From Strix aluco (Eukaryota > Chordata > Aves > Strigiformes > Strigidae), in assembly GCF_031877795.1 (NCBI RefSeq), contig NC_133957.1, forward strand, positions 6,253,009-6,317,008: DNA of 64,000 nucleotides, given 5' to 3'. Every line of letters starts with the position of its first letter. Position 1 is the stretch's first letter. Under the pieces are notes generated by a model that searched no databases, was not told the DNA's origin, and was given only the letters and a program-made list of their open reading frames with translations. A program made the translations under genes and the position numbers. Positions 57,901-64,000 of the stretch are shown here, piece after piece.

Positions 57901-60591
57901 GTCTCCCAGAGCAGAGGCGCTTGGCCCTGGCCTGGCCTCCCTTGTGGGCACTACAGGAGGGGCAATTTGGGTTGGATGTGTCAGGGACATCTACAGACAT
58001 CCCCATGGTGTACTGGGGACGAGGCTCCCCGCACACCCACTGTCTCAGGCCCGCTCTCCTTTTCCTCCTCTGCAGCTAAACCCAGGATGGCAACATCCCC
58101 ACCCCGAGCAGGTAAGTTGTCCTCCCCCTGGGGCTGAGTATCCCCAGGGACAGGCTGTGACTCACAGATGGATGGAAGGGGATCCTTGCTGGGGTGTGAA
58201 ACTCTCTGGAAGAGGCACTGGGGTGGTGGCAGGGTGTGAGGGAGAGTTGTCGTTTAGTCAGCAGGGTGGAAGCTTCACTCCTGGGGCCCTCCAGCCTCTG
58301 CTGCCTTGTGTGATGGAGTCAGGACTGGTGCTGCCTCCACCTCTCCCAGGCCTGGTGCTGCCCCTTCCATGTTCTCTCCCCTGCAGTTCCCACCCGAGGC
58401 CGTCAGACCAGCAGCGGGAGAGTCTCAGTGCCCATCATCATCTGCATCATCCTGGGGGCCCTTCTCTGCCTGCTCCTGGCCCTCCTGGCTTGGCAAGTGC
58501 TGAGCACCAGGGCTGTGCAGAGAGGTGGGTCCTTCCCCAGAGGTCCCAGGGGGAGATACCTCCTGGAAGGACTGTGGGGTGCTGGGGGGCTTGTCAGCGA
58601 GGGTCGTCAGTGAGGGACACAAGCAGAGTGGGGGGATGAGACTGTGCTGCCACCTTCACATGTGCTGCCCCACTGAGTGCCTGTCCATGGGCCACCAGCA
58701 GCAAGGGCTGGAGAGAGCCCAGAGGTTGGGGGAGCTAGCAATGGGGTGAGGAGACAAATGGCAGAGTGGGGATGGCCAAGGCTGACAGTGCTCTAGGTAG
58801 TGCTGGAGGGGGCTCTGGGGCAAGGGAGATGGTAGGAGGAGTGCGGGGCAGCAGGGTCCATCACCATGGTGTTAGGCCCCAAGCCTGTCCCTCTGCCCAG
58901 GCCTGCCCACCTCCAGGACAGGGGCCCTACTATGGACCCATGGGGCAGACAGGGGCAAACTCCAGGTGCAGAGGAAGTGTGGGAGCTGCTCCAGGGTGAG
59001 ATAAGGGGGGCATGACCCAGGGGCCAGAGGGGCATGAGGGCTGTCTTCAAAGGGATGATGCGATGGTTATGCTGCCCCAGAGGATCTCCACAGCGATGTT
59101 GCCCTAACAGGAGATGTGGCAGCCGTGCCTGGGCAGCACAGTGGGGCTGTGCTCTCAGAGCAGTCCTGGGCTGGCCCAAGGAACTGCTTTTGGGGAACAC
59201 AGTGTGAACCCATTGCCCCTTTGCTTGTCCCTGTGCTAGCCCTGCTTCTGTCCCCAGGCTCCAGGAGAGCTCAGGAGCCCTTCCTCGAGGCCGTATATGA
59301 GGAGATTGGTTACAACTCAGCTTTGGAGAAGCAGGCCAGGTTTGGTCACTCAGGTGGGTGTGGGTCCTCCCTGAAGGCACATCTGCAGAACCCTTTCCCC
59401 TGGCCCCAACCCAGAGCTGATCCCCTGAAGCCCCCCCAGTCCATGGTCCCTCTGGTGCTTGGAGCGTGGGGTCTGTGGGGAGAGCATCCAGGTCCTGGGC
59501 CCAAGAGAGAAGATTTCTCCCAGTCAGTTCTGACTGTCCCAGCTGGACAGCCCCTCTCTTCCTGCATCTGCACCCCATGTGGCACCTGAGGAGTGAGGGA
59601 AGGGACTGTCCTAGGGCAAATCTGGAGCACTTTTGGGACAGAGTTTGTCCTGGGGCAACAGGGTGAATTCCCAGCCCTCCTCCCCATGCAGTCCCAGCTC
59701 TGTGGGTCCCCCTTCCCCAGCAGCGCTGACCATGAGCCAGGTCAGTGGGACTTGCTCCATAACACCCACTGTGCTGCTCTCCAGGCTCCTCTTCAGAGCA
59801 GTCCCTGACCCAGCTGCAGCCCTACCCTGGGGTCAGCGAGGAGGAGGATGGTCTGGGATCAGCACCAGGTAACGGAGGCAGGAAGGGGTTGATCTCCCTG
59901 CAGACACGTGATGTGGACAGAGGGGTCACTGAGTGTCACCATTGGAGATGGGGAGGACATGACCATCTCCTGTGGTGCTGCCAACCCCAGTGTCTCAGCC
60001 CTGTGTCCCTGCGCATCCTCCTGTCCTCTGCTCTGCAGGACATATCTTCTCACTGTCACCAGCTCCCCTCTCCTTTCAGATGTCCTTGTCCTGCCCAGAG
60101 ATCACCCAGAAGATGGCTATGATGATGCCAGCGAGGTTTCTGATTTGGGGGATGGACAGTGGGAAATACCCAGGATGCCAGAGGAGGGAGCAGGCCCCGG
60201 TGATGCACCCAGAGGTGAGAGGGAAAGACAGCACTGCCTGTTCCTAGGGTGCCATCCCCAGTGCCCCCCATGTCACTACTGTACTGACACCCAAATCTCC
60301 AGGGATGGGGGAACCTGCCCCAGGAGTTTTCCTTGAAAGGCCTGGAGGTGGGAGAAGGAGCTGAATGTGGTGAGGAGCAGGGAGGATGGTGGGGTACAGA
60401 CCCCAAGGGGTGAACTGAAACATCTGGCCTTGTTGCTTGCAGGGGTCACCCCATGCTCCCAGAGAAGCGCCGAGGTCCCTGGAGCTGAAGGAGACACCTC
60501 GTCCCTGTTCCCGGGGAGCATGGGCTATGATGATGCTGAAGAGGTGTCTGTGGCACATCCCCATGAGGACACAACAGCTGTGACACTGTAG
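42917..60591 (+). CDS. Multi-SRCR-domain type I membrane receptor, WC1/CD163L1-like (19 coding exons)
   Basis: Assembled model: 42917-42983, 43958-44272, 45912-46220, 47506-47820, 49916-50224, 51510-51824, 53920-54228, 54458-54772, 55350-55676, 55763-56077, 56435-56749, 57208-57270, 57348-57662, 58076-58111, 58387-58524, 59258-59353, 59785-59868, 60080-60214, 60443-60591. These sum to 4227 nt (1408 residues plus stop). Every junction is phase 1 with GT-AG borders, so any SRCR exon can be skipped or added without a frameshift. The order is signal peptide, eleven SRCR domains, hinge before SRCR11, stalk, transmembrane helix and an acidic tyrosine-bearing tail. Group B SRCR receptors of this type (CD163, CD163L1, WC1) bind proteins or microbial surfaces, and WC1 acts as a co-receptor on gamma-delta T cells. 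The YEEI and GYDDAxEV tail motifs favour the WC1/CD163L1 side. The exact orthologue and ligand are unknown. Confidence 0.88.
43958..44272 (+). CDS. SRCR domain 1 exon (module 1, type a)
   Basis: A 105-residue domain with eight Cys, beginning [20 protein letters not shown] and ending GVMCS. It has NGT (CNGTES), a potential N-glycosylation site that the otherwise similar domains 3 and 5 lack (CKGTES). Acceptor 'tttgaag', donor GTAAGG. Confidence 0.9.
44273..45560 (+). other. Intron between SRCR 1 and the decayed SRCR exon, module 1
   Basis: Apart from a diverged patch at about 45045-45170, this intron is nearly identical to 47821-49109 and 51825-53113. No additional exon with good borders and domain content is visible. 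Confidence 0.6.
45561..45715 (+). pseudogene. Decayed SRCR exon, module 1
   Basis: After 'gttgctccag' the sequence parallels the start of SRCR type b. It loses the frame early, then gives [20 protein letters not shown], the middle of an SRCR domain (compare [14 protein letters not shown] in domain 2). The downstream half of the domain is missing and no donor follows. Confidence 0.75.
45912..46220 (+). CDS. SRCR domain 2 exon (module 1, type b)
   Basis: A 103-residue domain with eight Cys, starting [18 protein letters not shown] and ending VVSCTG. One NES sequon (GNESLL). Acceptor 'ttttttcctag', donor GTAAGG. Its 3' part, from about 46041, is the same sequence as the 3' part of domain 4. Confidence 0.9.
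46427..46493 (+). pseudogene. Dead copy of the signal-peptide exon, module 2
   Basis: Aligns along its length with exon 1 (shared 'acagagggact', 'gctgctcctctgggt', 'tgtgcagggg' versus 'tgtgtagggg'). The ATG is now AGG and the donor GTAAGT is now GTCAAT. It shows that the duplicated module once included the gene's 5' end. Confidence 0.8.
47506..47820 (+). CDS. SRCR domain 3 exon (module 2, type a)
   Basis: A 105-residue type a domain with eight Cys. It differs from domain 1 mainly in the second half ([42 protein letters not shown]). The Gly normally before the fourth Cys (LGCG) is Ile (LICG). Acceptor 'tttgaag', donor GTAAGG. Confidence 0.9.
49110..49264 (+). pseudogene. Decayed SRCR exon, module 2
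   Basis: Copy of the relic at 45561, with the same [14 protein letters not shown] core and the same truncation. An LTR begins 12 bp beyond it. Confidence 0.75.
49276..49728 (-). mobile_element. Solo ERV LTR, antisense, module 2
   Basis: 453 bp. On the minus strand it begins TGTCCTGGTTTCGACC and GATAGAGTTAAC, has a TATA box (GTATATAGGCGG) near 49610, a purine/pyrimidine-rich 3' part, and ends CACAACA, so it has TG...CA ends. Flanking 'atgct' (49271-49275) and 'gtgct' (49729-49733) are a 4-5 bp target duplication with one mismatch. Module 1 has the empty site at 45721 (aatgctgtgatgg). This LTR type resembles avian ERVL-like LTRs. Confidence 0.88.
49916..50224 (+). CDS. SRCR domain 4 exon (module 2, type b, hybrid)
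   Basis: A 103-residue domain with eight Cys, starting [18 protein letters not shown]. The Arg of the usual SGRV is Cys here, an extra ninth cysteine. The 5' half equals domain 6 and the 3' half equals domain 2, so the exon is a recombination hybrid with its joint near 50045. Acceptor 'ttttttccag', donor GTAAGG. Confidence 0.9.
50431..50497 (+). pseudogene. Dead copy of the signal-peptide exon, module 3
   Basis: Exactly 4004 bp after the relic at 46427, with the same AGG for ATG and the same broken donor. Confidence 0.8.
51510..51824 (+). CDS. SRCR domain 5 exon (module 3, type a)
   Basis: Protein sequence identical to domain 3 in the part I compared; the single base difference (51625 A versus 47621 G, GCA/GCG) is silent. 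Eight Cys, LICG variant kept. Acceptor 'tttgaag', donor GTAAGG. Confidence 0.9.
53114..53268 (+). pseudogene. Decayed SRCR exon, module 3
   Basis: Third copy of the relic seen at 45561 and 49110, with the same lesions. Confidence 0.75.
53280..53732 (-). mobile_element. Solo ERV LTR, antisense, module 3
   Basis: Duplicate of the LTR at 49276-49728, differing at one base noticed (53331). It was copied with the module rather than inserted separately, since position and flanks are the same. Confidence 0.88.
53920..54228 (+). CDS. SRCR domain 6 exon (module 3, type b)
   Basis: A 103-residue domain starting [18 protein letters not shown] and ending VVTCT. It has nine Cys including the extra SGC. 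The 3' half is distinct ([11 protein letters not shown] versus [11 protein letters not shown]). The exon ends ACAC before GTAAGG, so the junction codon with exon 8 becomes CAG (Gln) rather than the usual Gly or Glu. Confidence 0.9.
54458..54772 (+). CDS. SRCR domain 7 exon
   Basis: A 105-residue domain with eight Cys: [59 protein letters not shown]. One NGS sequon. Acceptor 'ctccccag', donor GTGAGT. It is not part of the duplicated modules. Confidence 0.9.
55350..55676 (+). CDS. SRCR domain 8 exon, lacking cysteines 2 and 7
   Basis: A 109-residue domain starting [20 protein letters not shown] and ending GVICGG. The usual TVCD is RVLD (Cys2 lost), and the segment before GVIC ([17 protein letters not shown]) has no Cys7. 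Cys 1, 3, 4, 5, 6 and 8 are present. Domain frame, borders (acceptor 'ctccccag', donor GTGAGT) and the rest of the fold motifs are intact. Confidence 0.88.
55763..56077 (+). CDS. SRCR domain 9 exon
   Basis: A 105-residue, eight-Cys domain very close to the SRCR consensus: [69 protein letters not shown] sequon (VNCSG). The donor is weak (CAG then GTCTCT), which may favour alternative splicing. Confidence 0.88.
56435..56749 (+). CDS. SRCR domain 10 exon
   Basis: A 105-residue, eight-Cys domain but diverged in its core: [38 protein letters not shown] (the usual W-D is MTPD), [17 protein letters not shown]. Sequons NGT and NIT. Acceptor 'cctcccag', donor GTAACT. Confidence 0.88.
57208..57270 (+). 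CDS. Interdomain hinge exon
   Basis: Encodes 21 residues, [20 protein letters not shown] plus the junction Gly, Pro-rich with two Cys and one NST sequon. It sits between SRCR10 and SRCR11. WC1 and CD163 have short non-SRCR spacer segments in comparable places. Acceptor 'ttcttcag', donor GTAAGG. Confidence 0.75.
57348..57662 (+). CDS. SRCR domain 11 exon (membrane-proximal)
   Basis: A 105-residue domain with eight Cys: [68 protein letters not shown]. From memory, it resembles the last SRCR domain of WC1/CD163L1 proteins more than the other domains here do. Acceptor 'cttgtccag', donor GTGAGA. Confidence 0.9.
58076..58111 (+). CDS. Stalk exon
   Basis: Twelve residues ([13 protein letters not shown] across the junctions), Pro/Ser/Thr-rich. 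Acceptor 'cctctgcag', donor GTAAGT. Short juxtamembrane exon. Confidence 0.7.
58387..58524 (+). CDS. Transmembrane exon
   Basis: Forty-six residues. A Ser/Arg-rich lead-in ([15 protein letters not shown]) is followed by the helix [20 protein letters not shown] and WQV, then STRAVQRG as the stop-transfer side. Acceptor 'ccctgcag', donor GTGGGT. Confidence 0.88.
59258..59353 (+). CDS. Cytoplasmic exon 1 with YEEI motif
   Basis: Thirty-two residues including [24 protein letters not shown] is the preferred Src-family SH2 ligand when phosphorylated, and WC1 tails carry a similar AVYEEL element phosphorylated by Src kinases. Acceptor 'gtccccag', donor GTGGGT. Confidence 0.82.
59785..59868 (+). CDS. 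Cytoplasmic exon 2
   Basis: Twenty-eight residues, [20 protein letters not shown] and an acidic end. It has one Tyr, in QPYPGV. Acceptor 'gctctccag', donor GTAACG. Confidence 0.72.
60080..60214 (+). CDS. Cytoplasmic exon 3 with GYDD motif
   Basis: Forty-five acidic residues containing [18 protein letters not shown]. The GYDDAxEV form also occurs in exon 4 and in WC1-type tails. Acceptor 'cctttcag', donor GTGAGA. Confidence 0.8.
60443..60591 (+). CDS. Cytoplasmic exon 4 with second GYDD motif and stop
   Basis: Ends [20 protein letters not shown] plus AVTL and TAG at 60589-60591. The C-terminal TVTL-like residues (AVTL) could act as a PDZ-type ending, though this is speculative. Acceptor 'gttgcttgcag'. 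Confidence 0.82.
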
Positions 60592-60801
60592 TTTGGTACA
60601 CAACAGTCCCTGAGCCCCAGACCAGGAGAGCCCATCCCTGCCCTGCAGCTGGGTGCAGCTGGGAGGGAGGAGAGGTCTGTGCAGCTGGGAGGGCCGTGAG
60701 GACCGGAAAACCGACTCCCTTGACCCATGGGCAGCAGAAATCGCCTGGAGTTTCCTCTATTTTTATTCCCATTTTTATGCTGTGCATCCTTATTTGTTCT
60801 T

Positions 60802-60807
60802 ATTAAA
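60802..60807 (+). terminator. Polyadenylation signal ATTAAA of the SRCR receptor
   Basis: ATTAAA lies 211 bp past the stop codon, within an AT-rich patch that stands out from the GC-rich surroundings. It gives a short 3' UTR of about 230-250 bases. Confidence 0.7.
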
Positions 60808-60829
60808 AGTCTCTGGGGGCTTTGACCCA

Positions 60830-63800
60830 GAGCATCTCCTTGCCTGCCAGGTGTCAGGGCATCATCCTGAGGCTGGTCGGGGGAGCAGAGAACAAAGACA
60901 CAGTGGTAGGGAAGGGCTGTGTCCCAGGGACAGTAGACTCAGGGTCAGGCTGTTGGGCTGCGAGAGCCCATGGTCCCTGGGGAATAATCTTAGTGACAGA
61001 AATATTTCCATCCTGCTGGCCACAGGCAGTTTCTACTCAAAATGTCTCTCTGATAGGTCCCATGATGTACCCCAGTGGGAGCACCCATCTCCTCTCCTGA
61101 GGGTTCCAGCTGCTCTTTCCCCCAGGCCCTAACTCAGCCACGCTGGTCCCACAGTGCAGAGGCCATGACAGAGCTGCCATGTCAGGGGAAGCCCTGGGCT
61201 TTTGGCTCACAGAAGTGAGCCTAAGGTGACCACAGGGCCCTGAACACCCCAGCCAGACCAGGGGGGATCGTGGCCTGTGGATTCTCTCCCCCAGTGCTTA
61301 GGAGGCAGCTCTGCTCCCCAGTGCCCCAGCACAGAGTGAAGAGCCACTTTCTGGACACATGGGGCTGGGATTCCCTCTCCTCATGCTCTGCCAGGACCCA
61401 TCTCGATGGGCTGTTCCTGCTGCTTTGCAGACCCGTGGCAGCCCTGGGCCCCCATCCTTCTGCTCCCCTCCAGCTCCCACCCCTGCCCTCCTGCTGCCTT
61501 GCCAGGGATGTCAGTTTGGGTTGTGTGTGGGGCAGGACTTGTGGGCAGGTACAGGAGGGCTGGGAGCAATGAGGATGAGGGCACCTTTCCCTCAGCGCTG
61601 TTAGAGGGCCAAGGGGATGGAGAAAGCAGCCCCACAAGATGTGTGATGCAACCAAAAGCCATGGTCGAGCTCCTGGCCTGGAGAAGGGCCCATCCAGGCG
61701 GCTGCTCATGTGGGCACATTTCCATGGCAGCGGGGATTTTGTGTCCCTCCACTAAAACAGGTGCTGCTGAGAGCTGAGCCACGGTCCCTCTCCCTCAGCT
61801 GGGGTTTCACCTGCCCCAGCGCCCATGGGCAGAGAATCCTCTCATGCAGGAGCCAGGCCGGGAAAAGGGTTTGATACCTGTGCAGTACCTGGCGCCCAAA
61901 CTGCCAAACTGCCCTCCCTGCTCCTGCTGGTGCGTCTCCACACCCTGCCAGCTCTTCGCCAATGGGCTTCTCTGCCACGGGCTGGAATGTGTGTTGGGTG
62001 CCTGTGGCAGGATTCCCTGTGGGGAGCAGCTGCAGCTCTGCAGCCCTGCAAACAGCAGGATCTGGCCCTGGAGCAGAAGCGGGGAGGAGGCAGATGTTGG
62101 CAACATCCTCTCCTATTGCAGTGTTGCCCCATTCCCTGCTGGGAGCTTGTCCAGCCCTGGGGTGACCCTTGGGGGAGCTGAGGGGAGCTGGGTGGAGATG
62201 AGGTTCACACATCCGTCTGCCCCACACCCAGAAGCCTTCTTGCTGGCAGCCCCCATGGGAGACCAGAGTTCCCAGGGCAAGACCCCCACGCTGATGGGTG
62301 ACATACATGGGCATTGCAAACACAGCCTCCATCCCCTGCAAAACTCCCACTGGGATAAGCTCCAGCCCTGTGTCTCAGAGAAATAAGGTCTAAAAGTGAA
62401 GTAAAGAAGAAGAAGGGAGTGTTATCTTCTGGACACAGGATGGTGGACGCCTATGGGCGGTATGGACTCAAGGTGCCCCAAGCGGGGACTGGGGAGAAGA
62501 GCCCAGTGCCTGTTCCATGCCACCTCCCTGCCAACTCTGCCCTCCCACAGGTATAATATCTCTCCCTTACTCTGGCAGCTGGTAGAGGTTTGCCTCTTCC
62601 TTCTTGGGGAAAGAAGCCCCAGGCATGGGTACGCTGGAGGGGGCAACACCCCTGAGCAGAAGGAACCTGTTTCATGGCATTTGGGGACCTGAACAGTCTG
62701 GCCCTGGTGGTGGGTCCATTCTCTGCAGCCAAGCAGGATTGTCACTGTGCCCCAGAGCTGTGGGTGCTCCTGCAGCTCCTGAGGACCTACCTGAGGGGGG
62801 TCGCAGTGAGACCCCAGCCCTCAGCACTGCAGCCCCACACTGGGCAGAGCTCAGCTGTGGAAAGCCCATGGGAGGCCAGCCTTATTTCTCAGAGTTTGGG
62901 CTCACCATGCCCAGAGGCTGGGCACCCTGAAGTGAAAGCCCATGTCTCACACCCCAATTTAGTTGCCAGTGTCTTGCTGGGGAAGCAGCCAAGGCACCAT
63001 CTCCTGGCTATCGCCGCCTCTGCGTGGCTGTGGACAGGCCTGTGCCTCTCCAATCCCACCAACACAGGGTGGACGGAGACACCAAACACCTCAGGAAGAA
63101 CAAGTGGGCACTGGCCTTGCCACTCCCCCCTTGGCAGGGCTGTGCCTGACCTCAGCCTCTCCGGGTTCCCTGAGCTGAGGCTCTGCTCAAACCAGTGGCG
63201 ATGGTGGAACGAGAAGGACCTGGAGACAGGGTCGGGGTAAGAAATGTCTCTCCTCCAGTTTGGAGTCCCACAGCCCTGCCGGGCTCATCCAGCTCAGACC
63301 CTGCTACCTGCTGGCACAGAGGAGGCTTCCCATGTGGTATGGGATCTCCACCTGGAGAAAGGACAATCTCAGACCCTCACCCCTGGGAAATCACCAGGGC
63401 AGTGTGTCCCTGGTCCCAAAGGACACCTGGGCTGGATCAGCACACTCACAACACGTCTCTCAGTACAGCCAGAAAGGATTCCTAGCGTGCTGCTGACATC
63501 TTTCCTCTCCCTGAGCTCTCCCCACAGAGGACCACACTCTGCTGCCAACGTTGTCCCTGGGTGGTGGGTGGAGGGTCTGTGGCACAGGGCAGTGACCTGA
63601 CCTCAGGTCCAGCACAGTTGCCCTCTTCTTCTCCAAGAGGGGCTCAGCAGAGGCAGCGCACACAGCCCTCCCACTGCCCTCATTCCCTCGCAGATGAGCC
63701 CTGGGTGGGCAGCACATGCCCACAGGGCCTGGAGAGGACCAGTGTCTGAACTGCAGCCCACACCTGCCTGAGGCTGGGCAGTCAGGGTAGAAGCACCCCT
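60830..63800. other. No recognisable gene downstream of the SRCR receptor
   Basis: GC-rich intergenic sequence. Frames up to 214 codons (62350-61706 minus) occur but overlap others on both strands, as expected at this base composition, and show no SRCR, olfactory-receptor or CR1 content. Confidence 0.45.
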
Positions 63801-63807
63801 GGACATG

Positions 63808-63870
63808 CCAGGGAATGAACCCAGGACCTCCCCCATGCCAAGCAAATGCTTGGTTCCATCCCTGTGACAC
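63808..63870 (-). pseudogene. tRNA-like relic or tRNA-derived SINE scrap
   Basis: On the minus strand, GCTTGGCATGGGGGAGGTCC is followed by TGGGTTCATTCCC. This resembles the anticodon arm, variable region and T-arm/B-box of a tRNA-Ala-like gene. The acceptor stem and A box are not preserved, so it is not a working tRNA. Confidence 0.35.
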
Positions 63871-64000
63871 CTGCCAGCAGGAGAGACCCTCTCCTCCCAT
63901 GATGTGTCTGTGACATCACAGCCCTGGTGTCTCCTGGGTGTCCAGGGACCCTCTGCAGAAAACAGCACTGGAATTGTCCTGAGCTGAGGGAAGTCAGGAC

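Noticed and set aside
59066-59110. Extra cytoplasmic exon near 'ctgccccagaggatctccac'
   Set aside because: It would end in an in-frame stop or lack a donor, and the tail reads through in frame without it.
61706-62350. 214-codon minus-strand frame downstream of the SRCR gene
   Set aside because: Several overlapping frames of similar length on both strands, no motif and no splice context; expected by chance at this base composition.

Overview
The window looks like a bird (avian) nuclear genome. Its interspersed repeats are dominated by CR1 LINEs, several ending in the short ATTCTGTG-type 3' repeats typical of the family. It carries olfactory-receptor sequence of the avian OR14-like expansion, avian-type ERV long terminal repeats (LTRs), and introns with GT-AG borders. 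No bacterial operons, CRISPR arrays or phage features are present. All calls were made by reading; no alignment or database search was run.

Layout. About 1-29,000 is a gene-poor, repeat-rich tract. It holds one OR14-like pseudogene (3654-4622, minus), one full-length olfactory-receptor reading frame (17442-18422, plus) whose DRY motif has become DCC, and one badly decayed receptor (26690-27480, minus). Around these lie many CR1 pieces, an ERV remnant with an LTR/primer-binding-site junction near 14.2 kb, a mosaic segmental duplication (40-1145 inverted at 20265-21285; 6235-7700 repeated directly at 21305-22745), and a degenerate TTAGGG-rich tract (24545-24900). About 29,970-34,890 contains scattered exons on the minus strand that resemble the maestro heat-like repeat (MROH) family, with a CR1 copy inserted among them. 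About 36,300-41,900 holds an OR14 scrap, motif-rich minisatellites, and two CR1 copies lying head to head, one of which retains parts of ORF1 and ORF2.

The main gene occupies 42,917-60,591 on the plus strand. It is a type I membrane receptor of about 1,408 residues that I could assemble exon by exon without breaking frame. It has a signal-peptide exon, eleven SRCR domains (group B, normally 8 Cys) each on one phase-1 exon, a short Cys-containing hinge exon before the last SRCR, a stalk, a transmembrane segment, and four cytoplasmic exons. The tail carries a YEEI motif and two GYDD[A]xEV motifs, which resembles the WC1/CD163L1 lineage of gamma-delta T-cell co-receptors and scavenger receptors. 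The first six SRCR domains come from three copies of a two-domain module. Modules 2 and 3 are almost identical with a 4004-bp period. Each extra module also carries a dead copy of the signal-peptide exon and a decayed SRCR exon. An antisense solo ERV LTR sits in modules 2 and 3 but not in module 1, which orders the duplications.

Downstream of the poly(A) signal at 60,802 I recognise no further gene, only a weak tRNA-like relic near 63.8 kb.
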